DNA from: an uncultured Clostridia bacterium
GTDB lineage: Bacteria > Bacillota > Clostridia > Christensenellales > Aristaeellaceae
DNA length: 24,549 nt
Direction of reading: 5' to 3'
NCBI GenBank assembly: GCA_946410395.1
Contig: CAMKAE010000005.1
Span: 1-24,549 of the forward strand
In this document: piece by piece, positions 13,926-20,828 of the stretch
Numbering within the stretch: the first letter of the stretch is position 1
Layout of the letters: every line of letters begins with the position of its first letter
Program-made: the position numbers and the translations under genes
The notes under the pieces: generated by a model
Databases searched by the model: none
Told to the model about the DNA's origin: nothing
The model's input: the letters and a program-made list of their open reading frames with translations, nothing else

Positions 13926-14238
13926 AGCGACCGCCGGCGCCTGGCGCCTGCTGCTGGACGGCAGCATGATCGCCATCGGCGTGCTGCTGCTGTTCTGCCT
14001 GCTGCGGGCGGTGCTGGGCCCCCGGATCGCCGACCGGGTCATCGCCGTCAACGCGGCGGGCACCCTGGTCGTGATCCTGATCTGCATCCTGGCAGTGCGC
14101 CTGGGCGAAGGGTACCTGACCGACATCGCCATGATCTACACGCTGCTGTCCTTCCTGGCGGTGGTGGTGCTGACCCGGCTGTACATCGGCGTGTGGCGGC
14201 AGCGCCATGCAAAGGACGCCGGAAATCAACATAAATAG
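13918..14238 (+). CDS. mrpF: Na+/H+ antiporter subunit F (MrpF/MnhF)
   Basis: A 106-residue protein with three membrane helices and the MrpF signature LRAVLGPRIADRVIAVNAAG at about 28-47. That motif is followed by ILICILAVRLGEGYLTDIAM, matching the family over nearly its full length. The start is a GTG at 13918 preceded by GGGGG 8 nt upstream and overlapping mrpE by 8 nt. A longer ATG frame from 13849 lies inside mrpE and is rejected. The last residues, HK, and the TAG stop codon come from the 62-bp double-hairpin repeat that begins at 14230. The natural C-terminus may therefore have been replaced by the repeat. Confidence 0.93.
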   Translation: MSEATAGAWRLLLDGSMIAIGVLLLFCLLRAVLGPRIADRVIAVNAAGTLVVILICILAVRLGEGYLTDIAMIYTLLSFLAVVVLTRLYIGVWRQRHAKDAGNQHK

Positions 14239-14291
14239 TACGAAGTACTATTTAACACTATGAATGAAAATGCTTCGTATTTTTACAGTAA
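14230..14291 (+). repeat. 62-bp double-hairpin repeat, copy B, between mrpF and mrpG
   Basis: Second copy of the element at 3523-3584, same length, 56 of 62 positions identical. Hairpin 1 (14233-14253) has a 9-bp stem, loop GAA; hairpin 2 (14266-14284) an 8-bp stem with wobble pairs, loop TTC. Relative to copy A, one stem pair is changed on both sides (C-G to A-T), and two others become G-U wobbles, so RNA folding is preserved. It includes the stop codon of mrpF (14236-14238) and ends at the first bases of the mrpG ribosome binding site AAAGGAGGAGG. Confidence 0.85.
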
Positions 14292-14306
14292 AGGAGGAGG
14301 ACCCAG

Positions 14307-14660
14307 ATGCTTGACTGGCTCCGTTTCGCGCTGGGCGCGGTCCTGATGCTGGGCGGGCTTTTCGTGCTGCTCTCCGGGGTGCTGGGGCTGTTCCGCTTCC
14401 GCTTCTCCCTCAGCCGCATTCACGCCGGGGCCCTGATCGACACCATCGGCATCCTGCTGATGCTGGGCGGGCTGATCGTGGCCCTGGGCTTCACCCTGAC
14501 CTCCCTGAAGCTGCTCGTCGTCATCGCCTTCCTGTGGTGCACCAGCCCCGTGGCCTCCCACCTGATCGGCAAGCTCGAGGTCACCGTCACCGAAAAGCCC
14601 GAGCGCAGCATGGCCGTGGAGAACCCGGAGGCCGTGGCGCAGGTAAAGGAGGAAGGCTGA
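14307..14660 (+). CDS. mrpG: Na+/H+ antiporter subunit G (MrpG/MnhG)
   Basis: A 117-residue protein with three membrane helices and the MrpG/MbhC core: GLFRFRFSLSRIHAGALIDT at about 27-46, LGGLIVALGF in the second helix and the conserved SPVASHLIGKLE near 78-89. A short charged tail follows. The ATG at 14307 follows a strong AAAGGAGGAGG. Its upstream gap contains repeat copy B, so mrpG is the only early gene of the operon not overlapping its neighbour. The stop codon TGA shares its last base with the ATG of the next gene. Confidence 0.95.
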   Translation: MLDWLRFALGAVLMLGGLFVLLSGVLGLFRFRFSLSRIHAGALIDTIGILLMLGGLIVALGFTLTSLKLLVVIAFLWCTSPVASHLIGKLEVTVTEKPERSMAVENPEAVAQVKEEG

Positions 14661-14968
14661 TGCAGACGCTGATGATCCTGCTGCTGTCCCTGGTGCTCTT
14701 CTGCGTCATCGCCGTGGCCTTCACGAAAAATCTGCTGACCGCGGCGGTGGTGTTCATGGTGCAGAGCCTGGCGCTGAGCGTGGTGTGGGTGCTGCTGGAG
14801 TCGCCGGACCTGGCCATCACCGAGGCCGCGGTGGGCGCGGGCATCGACAGCCTGCTGCTCTTCGCCGCCCTGAAGAAGATCCACGCGATCGACGCCGCCG
14901 CCGAGGCGGACGCGGGGACGGAGGAAACCCCCGCCGGAGAGGAGGCTGCCCATGGCCCGAATCCGTGA
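14660..14968 (+). CDS. MbhD-like subunit (DUF4040), equivalent to a piece of the MrpA C-terminus
   Basis: A 102-residue protein with three hydrophobic segments (about 2-20, 25-46, 55-72) and the DUF4040/MbhD signature LLESPDLAITEAAVGAGID at about 45-63. In standard Mrp systems this domain is part of the long MrpA C-terminus. Here, as in archaeal Mbh/Mbs complexes, it is a separate protein. The tail is acidic and Ala/Glu-rich. The start ATG 14660 overlaps the mrpG stop (TGATG), and AAGGAGG lies just upstream. A longer ATG frame from 14534 lies inside mrpG and is not used. Its 3' end overlaps the next gene by 17 nt, indicating tight coupling. Confidence 0.9.
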   Translation: MQTLMILLLSLVLFCVIAVAFTKNLLTAAVVFMVQSLALSVVWVLLESPDLAITEAAVGAGIDSLLLFAALKKIHAIDAAAEADAGTEETPAGEEAAHGPNP

Positions 14969-15917
14969 CGAGCACGACGGCTCCCGCTGGAGCCGCCTGC
15001 AGCGCTGGCTCTCGGAGGGAGATGACCCGCTGGACCGGGACCTGATCGAAGCCGTCGACGCCCCGACGCCCCTGCCCGACGCCGTGCCCCCCGTGCAGCC
15101 CCTGAAGCTCTGGAAGGTCCGGGAGGAAGCCAGGCGCTCCCACCGGATCGAAAAGGCCGACCGCTTCCTGCGCATCCTGTATGTCCTCAGCGCCGTGCTT
15201 GTCTGCGCGGGCATCATCGGCGTGCTGTGGCTGACCACCGAGCGGCTGCCCTCCTTCGGCGGCGTGGAGAACCCCGCCAACAACGAGGTCCCGGCTCACT
15301 ACATCGAAAAAGGCATGGAAGAGACCGGCGCGGTGAACATCGTGGCCGGCATGATCCTGGACTACCGCGCCTTCGATACCCTCGGGGAGAGCAACGTGCT
15401 CTTCGTGGCGGCCTGCACGGTGATCATCCTGATGCGCATCCGCAGCGGGGACCCGGCGGACCGCCTGGCGGAGGACGCCGGCGACGGCCGCTATGAGCCC
15501 GGAGAGGACAGCGTGCTGCAGGTGATGGCCGCGCTGATCGTGCCGCTGGTGCTGGTCTTCGGGGTCTACATCGTCCTCAACGGCCACCTCTCCCCCGGCG
15601 GCGGCTTCTCCGGCGGCGCGGTGATGGGCGCCGCGCTGATCCTGTACCTCAACGCCTACGGCAGCGCAAAGGCCGGGCGGTTCTTCACCTTCCGCACCTT
15701 CCGCACCGTGTCGCTCGTGGCGCTCTCTTTCTACGCGCTCTCCAAGGCGTATTCGTTCTTCACCGGCGCCAATGAGCTGCCCTCCGTGATCACGGCGGGC
15801 ACGCCGGGCCGGATCTTTTCCGCCGGCCTGATCCCGTATCTGAACATCGCCGTAGGCCTGGTGGTCTGCTGCACGATGTACGCCCTGTACACCCTGTTCC
15901 GGAAGGGGGATCTGTGA
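14952..15917 (+). CDS. mrpB: MbhE-MrpB fusion subunit of the Mrp/Mbh-type antiporter
   Basis: A 321-residue protein joining two domains that are separate in Mbh systems, or divided between MrpA and MrpB in bacteria. Residues 1-70 form a hydrophilic, charged N-terminal extension. The MbhE-like part follows: a helix at about 74-94, then NPANNEVPAHYIEKGMEETG (107-126), NIVAGMILDYRAFDTLGE (129-146), and a helix at about 148-161. The MrpB part covers about 187-317, with NGHLSPGGGFSGGAVMGAAL (210-229) as the unmistakable MrpB motif and NIAVGLVV near the end. The ATG 14952 follows GGAGG by 6 nt and overlaps the MbhD-like gene. The gene ends overlapping mrpC (TGATG). Confidence is high on both domain assignments; the role of the N-terminal extension is unknown. 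Confidence 0.9.
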   Translation: MARIRDEHDGSRWSRLQRWLSEGDDPLDRDLIEAVDAPTPLPDAVPPVQPLKLWKVREEARRSHRIEKADRFLRILYVLSAVLVCAGIIGVLWLTTERLPSFGGVENPANNEVPAHYIEKGMEETGAVNIVAGMILDYRAFDTLGESNVLFVAACTVIILMRIRSGDPADRLAEDAGDGRYEPGEDSVLQVMAALIVPLVLVFGVYIVLNGHLSPGGGFSGGAVMGAALILYLNAYGSAKAGRFFTFRTFRTVSLVALSFYALSKAYSFFTGANELPSVITAGTPGRIFSAGLIPYLNIAVGLVVCCTMYALYTLFRKGDL

Positions 15918-16282
15918 TGACCTTTGAGCACATCCCGGAGATCGCCGCGGTGATCCTCTTCGGCGTGGGCTTCACCCTGCTGCTCATCGACCGCAACCTG
16001 ATCAAGAAGATCATCGGCTTCTCGATGACGGACTCGGGCATGTACCTGTACCTGGCGGCCAAGGGCTATGTGGCCGGGCGCAAGGCCCCGATCGTCGAGA
16101 ACGGCGTGACGGACGCGGCGGCCTACATCAACCCGGTGCCCGCGGGCCTGGTGCTGACGGGCATCGTGGTGAGCGTGGCCTGCACCGCCGTGATGCTGGC
16201 GCTGACCGTGCGCCTGTACAAACGCTACCGCACGCTGAACATCGACGAGATCGCAAACCTCGCGCGGAAGGAGGATGGCTGA
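15917..16282 (+). CDS. mrpC: Na+/H+ antiporter subunit C (MrpC/MnhC, NuoK-like)
   Basis: A 121-residue NuoK-like subunit with three helices. The sequence RNLIKKIIGFSMTDSGMYLY at about 26-45 and INPVPAGLVLTGIVVSVAC near 75-93 are the MrpC pattern, including the conserved PxPxALVLTxIVI-like segment. I prefer ATG 15917, overlapping the stop of the MrpB fusion, with GGGGG about 7 nt upstream. A GTG three bases earlier (15914) is possible. The C-terminal tail is charged. The next start is 3 nt after its stop codon. Confidence 0.95.
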   Translation: MTFEHIPEIAAVILFGVGFTLLLIDRNLIKKIIGFSMTDSGMYLYLAAKGYVAGRKAPIVENGVTDAAAYINPVPAGLVLTGIVVSVACTAVMLALTVRLYKRYRTLNIDEIANLARKEDG

Positions 16283-16285
16283 GCC

Positions 16286-17785
16286 GTGGCGCTTTGGAAA
16301 TCCGTCCCCTTCGCGTGCATCCTGCTGCCCCTCTTCGGGGCGGCGGTGTGCTCCGTGCTGCCTCGGCGGGCAGCCCGGGCCTGGGCCATGGGCCTGATCG
16401 CCGCCGTGGCGGGGCTCTCCTGCTTTTTCCTGGCAAAGATGACCGCCTTTGACGCGGCCTATCCCTACCGCATGGGCCACTACGACGCCCCCATCGGCAA
16501 CATGCTCCGGGCCGGGCCGCTTGAGGCCGTGCTGGGGGTGCTCTTCAGCCTGCTGACGCTGGTGTGTGCGCTGGGCGGCGGCAGCCGGATCCGGGAGGAC
16601 CTGACCGAGGGCCGGCAGGGTCTGTACCATACCCTCCTCCTGCTGATGACCGCGGCCCTCATGGCCCAGGTCTACACCGACGACCTCTTCACCGCCTATG
16701 TGTTCGTGGAGATCATGACCATCGCGGGCTGCGGCCTGATCGCCGTGCGCTCGGGCCCGGGCCGCTCCCTGGTGGCCGCCGTGCGCTACATGATCATGAA
16801 CCTGATCGGCTCCGCCCTCTTCCTGCTGGGCATCATCCTGCTCTACGACCTGACCGGCCATCTGCTGATGTCGAGCATCCATGAGGCGCTGCAGGCTCCG
16901 GCCGGGGCGGGCAACTTCGACATTCCCCTCACGGTGGTGGTCGCGCTGCTGTGCGCGGGCCTGGCAGCCAAGAGCGCGCTGTTCCCGTTCCATGCCTGGG
17001 TGCCCGACGCCTATGCCACCGCCACCCCCGCCAGCGCCGCCCTGCTGGCCTCCCTGGTCAGCAAGAGCTACATCGTGGTGCTGCTGAAGGTGCTCTTCCG
17101 GGTCATCGGCCCGGCCTATATCGAGGCCTCCGGCGTGGACAACATTCTCTTTCTCTTTGGCGTTGTCGGCATGCTGGCCGGGTCCGTGGTCGCCATCCGG
17201 GTGCCCGACGTCAAGCGCATGGTGGCCTGGTCCTCCGTGGCGCAGATCGGCTACATCTACATGGCGCTGGGCCTGATGACCGGGGCAGGCGCCGCCGCGG
17301 CGGTGTTCCACATCATCGCCCACGCCGCGGCCAAGAGCGTGCTCTTCCTCTCCGTGGACAAGCTGTGCGAGGCCTCGGAGGGCCATGAGTTCATCGGAAA
17401 GCTGCGGGGTGCGGGATACCGCTCGCCGCTTGCCGGCGCGGCCTTCACCGTGGGCGCCCTGTCCCTGGTGGGCATCCCGCTGCTGGGCGGCTTCACCACC
17501 AAGCTGAACCTGGCCCGGGCCGTCCTGGACCTCGGGGGCGCTCACGCCTGGGCGGGCCTGATCTGCCTGACCCTGTCCACGCTGCTCAACGTGCTGTACA
17601 TGCTGCGCACGGTGCTGGTGCTCTGGAGCCACCCGGACCGGGCACCGGAGGCCCCGCAGAGCAGCCGGGCCGGCGGCGCGCTGGCCGTGTCGCTGGGCGC
17701 GCTGATGGCCGCCAACTTCCTGATCTTCTTCTTTGCCCAGCCGCTGATGGACGTGATCAACCGCGGCTTCGCGCTGTTCTCGTGA
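16286..17785 (+). CDS. mrpD: Proton-channel antiporter subunit 1 (MrpD/NuoN-like)
   Basis: A 499-residue membrane protein of the Proton_antipo_M family, about 14 helices. The ion-path residues are recognisable: glutamate in YVFVEIMTI (E142), lysine in GLAAKSALFPFHAWVPD (K229, H236), lysine in LASLVSKSYI (K260), lysine in HAAAKSVLF (K350) and lysine in GGFTTKLNL (K406). It is the first of four paralogous channels and sits in the position of mrpD/mbhH. The start is a GTG at 16286 with AAGGAGG about 11 nt upstream. That is rather far for a ribosome binding site, so translation probably relies on coupling with mrpC. Confidence 0.9.
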   Translation: MALWKSVPFACILLPLFGAAVCSVLPRRAARAWAMGLIAAVAGLSCFFLAKMTAFDAAYPYRMGHYDAPIGNMLRAGPLEAVLGVLFSLLTLVCALGGGSRIREDLTEGRQGLYHTLLLLMTAALMAQVYTDDLFTAYVFVEIMTIAGCGLIAVRSGPGRSLVAAVRYMIMNLIGSALFLLGIILLYDLTGHLLMSSIHEALQAPAGAGNFDIPLTVVVALLCAGLAAKSALFPFHAWVPDAYATATPASAALLASLVSKSYIVVLLKVLFRVIGPAYIEASGVDNILFLFGVVGMLAGSVVAIRVPDVKRMVAWSSVAQIGYIYMALGLMTGAGAAAAVFHIIAHAAAKSVLFLSVDKLCEASEGHEFIGKLRGAGYRSPLAGAAFTVGALSLVGIPLLGGFTTKLNLARAVLDLGGAHAWAGLICLTLSTLLNVLYMLRTVLVLWSHPDRAPEAPQSSRAGGALAVSLGALMAANFLIFFFAQPLMDVINRGFALFS

Positions 17786-17810
17786 TCAACCCCTTGAAGG
17801 AGGATGCCCT

Positions 17811-19349
17811 ATGATCGGCTCCTGGTATCTCCTGGTTCCCGTGCTGCTGCCCGTGCTCTCCGGCCTGCTGGTGGGCCTGTGGAAGGGCCTTGGCGACGCG
17901 GACCGCAGGCGCAATCCCTTCACCCTGGCGGTGCTGCTGCTCAACGCCGCCACGCTGGTGCCGGTGTTCCTCTCCGGGGATCTGACCCTGGAGCTGTTCC
18001 GCTTCTCCGACGCGCTGCCGGTCTTCCTGCGCGTGGACGACACCGGCCGGTTTTTCGCCGGGGTCATGGCCCTGCTTTGGGCCGCGGCGGGCCTGTATTC
18101 CTTCGAGTACATGGAGCACGCCGGGGCCCGGCGGCGCTTCTACAGCTTCTATCTGCTCTCCCTCGGGGTGCTGATGGGGCTGTGCTTCGCGGGAAGCCTT
18201 ATCACCTACTATATGTTCTACGAGATGATGACGCTGCTCACCGTGCCGCTGGTCATGCACGAGATGACTCCGGAGGCCGTGGCCGCGGGCATCAAATACC
18301 TGATCTACTCGGTGCTGGGCGCCTCGCTGGTGCTGCTGGGCGTGTTCCTGCTCTCGCCCTATGTGCGGGAGGACAGCGGCTTCGGCTTTGAGGCCGGCGG
18401 CGTGCTGGACGCGGCAAAGCTGGCCGGGCACGAGGGCACGGCGCGCACGGCGGTGTTCCTGATGCTCGTGGGCTTCGGCACCAAGGCAGGCATGTTCCCG
18501 CTGCACGGCTGGCTGCCCACGGCCCACCCAGTGGCGCCCGCCCCGGCCTCCGCCGTGCTGTCGGGCATCATCACCAAGGCCGGCGTGCTGGGTGTGTTCC
18601 GCACGGTGTACTGCTTCGCGGGCACCGGCATCCTGATGGGCTCCTGGGCTCACATCGCCTGGATGAGCCTGACGCTGTTCACGGTGTTCATGGGCTCCAT
18701 GCTCGCCTACCGCGAGGACCTGCTCAAGAAGCGCCTCGCCTGGTCCTCCGTGTCCCAGGTGAGCTATGTGCTCTTCGGCCTCTCCACGCTCCACCCCCTC
18801 GGCGTGACCGGCGCGCTGCTGCACGTGGCCGCCCACGCCCTGATCAAGAACACGCTGTTCATGTCCGCAGGCGCGATCATCCATCAGACGGGCAAGACCC
18901 GGGTCAGCGAGCTGAAAGGCATCGGCAAGGAGATGCCGGCGGTCATGTGGTGCTTCACCATCGCCTCGGTGGGCCTGGTGGGCATTCCGCCCTGCCTGGG
19001 CTTTGTCTCGAAGTGGTACCTGGCCCAGGGCGCCCTGGCCATGAACACCACAGCGCTAGGCGGCGTGCCGGATTTCTTTGCCTGGCTGGCCCCGGCCGTG
19101 CTGCTGATCTCCGCCCTGCTCACCGCGGGCTATCTGCTGACGGTCATGGTGAAGGGCTTCTTCCCCGGCGTGGGAGCGGACGAAACGCCGCTGCGGTTTG
19201 AAAAGAAAGAACCCGGCTGGCGGATGCTGGTGCCGCTGACGGTGCTGGCCGTCCTGTCGGTGGCCCTCGGCCTGCTGCCGGGCGGCCTGATCGACCTCTT
19301 CGGCAACATCGCTAATGCTCTGGGGATCCTCCCCGGAGGTGTCCTGTGA
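17811..19349 (+). CDS. Proton-channel antiporter subunit 2 (HyfB/NuoM-like)
   Basis: A 512-residue paralogue, about 14 helices. Motifs: YMFYEMMTL (E138), GFGTKAGMFPLHGWLPTAHP (K225, H232), SGIITKAGVLG (K256), HALIKNTLFM (K346) and LGFVSKWYL (K401), so all expected channel residues are present. The FPLHGWLPTAHPVAPAPASA stretch looks more like hydrogenase-4 component B / NuoM than classical MrpD. The ATG follows AAGGAGG by 7 nt. The stop codon overlaps the next start (CTGTGATG). A probable exact role (Na+ or H+ path) cannot be assigned. Confidence 0.88.
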   Translation: MIGSWYLLVPVLLPVLSGLLVGLWKGLGDADRRRNPFTLAVLLLNAATLVPVFLSGDLTLELFRFSDALPVFLRVDDTGRFFAGVMALLWAAAGLYSFEYMEHAGARRRFYSFYLLSLGVLMGLCFAGSLITYYMFYEMMTLLTVPLVMHEMTPEAVAAGIKYLIYSVLGASLVLLGVFLLSPYVREDSGFGFEAGGVLDAAKLAGHEGTARTAVFLMLVGFGTKAGMFPLHGWLPTAHPVAPAPASAVLSGIITKAGVLGVFRTVYCFAGTGILMGSWAHIAWMSLTLFTVFMGSMLAYREDLLKKRLAWSSVSQVSYVLFGLSTLHPLGVTGALLHVAAHALIKNTLFMSAGAIIHQTGKTRVSELKGIGKEMPAVMWCFTIASVGLVGIPPCLGFVSKWYLAQGALAMNTTALGGVPDFFAWLAPAVLLISALLTAGYLLTVMVKGFFPGVGADETPLRFEKKEPGWRMLVPLTVLAVLSVALGLLPGGLIDLFGNIANALGILPGGVL

Positions 19350-20809
19350 TGCTGCTGGCCGCCGTGCTCCTGCCGGTGCTCTCGGGGGCGCTGCTGCCGC
19401 TGTTCCGCTTTTCCTCCGGCAGGAAAAGGGCGATCTATGCGGAGTGCGTCACGGTGCTGACCTCCATGCTGACCCTGGCCGCGGTCTGGTGCCGGGACGG
19501 ACGGTCCTGGGTGCTCTTCGAGGTGGTGAAAGGCCTGCCGGTGGCGCTGTTCTGCGACGGCGCGGCGGCGGTCTTCGCGGTGCTGGTGTCCCTGATGTGG
19601 CCCTTCGCCGCCCTGTACGCCTTCTCCTACATGGAGCACGAGGAGCGGCCCGACCGCTTCTTCGCCTGGTACACCATCGCCTACGGCGTCACCCTGGGCC
19701 TGGCCTTCTCCGCCAACCTGCTGACACTGTACATCTTCTACGAATGCCTCACCATGGCCACACTGCCGCTGGTGAACCACAAGGACGACCCCGCCTCGCG
19801 CAAGGCCGGGCTGAAGTACGCCGCCTGGACCATCGGCGGCGCGGCACTGGGCTTTGTCGCGCTGATCTTCTCCATTCAATACGGGGACCCGTCCCTGTTC
19901 CGGGTGGGGGGCAGCCTCACCGGGGCGGCGGGCCATGAGCAGCTGCTGCGCTGGATCTACCTGCTGGGCTTTGTGGGCTTCGGCACCAAGGCCGCCGTGG
20001 CGCCGACCTCCGGCTGGCTCCCCACGGCCTCGGTGGCCCCGACCCCCGTCACCGCCCTGCTCCACGCCGTGGCGGTGGTCAACGCCGGCGCCTACGCCGT
20101 CCTGCGCCTGACCCGGGACGTCTTCGGCACCCGGCTGCTCGCGGACACCTTTGCCCGGACCGCGGTGCTCGCCCTGGCCTGCTTCACCGTGCTGCTCGGC
20201 GCGGTGATGGCCGTGCGGGAGCAGCACCTGAAGCGCCGCCTGGCCTGGTCCACCGTGTCCAACCTGTCCTACATGCTCATGGGCATCGCCCTGATGACGG
20301 ACGAGGGCTTCACCGGCGCTCTGGCCCACCTGGTCTTCCACGGCGTGATGAAGATCGTCCTGTTCTTCTGCGCGGGCGCGATCCTGGTGCGGACGGGCCG
20401 GGAGTACGTGCAGGACCTGCGCGGGCTGCACCGGCAGATGCCGCTGACCTGCGCGGCCTTCACCCTGGCCGGCGCCGCCATGCTGGGGGTGCCGCCCCTG
20501 TGCGGCTTTGTGTCGAAGTGGCAGCTGCTGACCGCCGCCGCGGCCACCCAGACCCCGATGGGCTATGTTGCCATCGGCACGATCCTGCTGGCCGCCGTGC
20601 TCACCGGCGTCTATCTCTTCGTCCCGGTGACCGCCATGTATTTCCGCCCCCTCGCGGCGGAATACGCTCAGGATCCCCAAATGAAAAAAGACCCGGACGA
20701 CCGGATGCTCATCCAGATCTTTGTGTTCTGCGCCGCCATGCTGGTGCTGGGCCTGGCGTCGGAACCCGTAGTCGCCTGGCTGTCCGGCGCGGCTTCCGGA
20801 TTGCTGTAA
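19349..20809 (+). CDS. Proton-channel antiporter subunit 3 (NuoL/MrpA N-terminal-like)
   Basis: A 486-residue paralogue. Glutamate in YIFYECLTM (E132), lysine in GFGTKAAVAPTSGWLP (K214), lysine in HGVMKIVLF (K335) and lysine in CGFVSKWQL (K390) are conserved. Unlike subunits 1, 2 and 4 its middle motif is APTPVTALLHAVAVVNAG: a histidine (H239) replaces the TSK/TKAG-type lysine. This is the NuoL/MrpA form (compare LIHAATMVTAG). Thus it is the best candidate for the channel half of MrpA, though it lacks the MrpA C-terminal domains, which are separate genes here. The start is ATG 19349 (9 nt after GGAGG); a GTG at 19346 is equally spaced and cannot be excluded. Confidence 0.86.
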   Translation: MLLAAVLLPVLSGALLPLFRFSSGRKRAIYAECVTVLTSMLTLAAVWCRDGRSWVLFEVVKGLPVALFCDGAAAVFAVLVSLMWPFAALYAFSYMEHEERPDRFFAWYTIAYGVTLGLAFSANLLTLYIFYECLTMATLPLVNHKDDPASRKAGLKYAAWTIGGAALGFVALIFSIQYGDPSLFRVGGSLTGAAGHEQLLRWIYLLGFVGFGTKAAVAPTSGWLPTASVAPTPVTALLHAVAVVNAGAYAVLRLTRDVFGTRLLADTFARTAVLALACFTVLLGAVMAVREQHLKRRLAWSTVSNLSYMLMGIALMTDEGFTGALAHLVFHGVMKIVLFFCAGAILVRTGREYVQDLRGLHRQMPLTCAAFTLAGAAMLGVPPLCGFVSKWQLLTAAAATQTPMGYVAIGTILLAAVLTGVYLFVPVTAMYFRPLAAEYAQDPQMKKDPDDRMLIQIFVFCAAMLVLGLASEPVVAWLSGAASGLL

Positions 20810-20828
20810 CCCCCGAGGAGGCTCCCCT

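Noticed and set aside
19349..20809. Loss of the key lysine in channel subunit 3 (N245 instead of K)
   Set aside because: The surrounding motif APTPVTALLHAVAVVNAG is the NuoL/MrpA type, which uses a histidine (H239) instead of that lysine. It is a subfamily difference, not degeneration.
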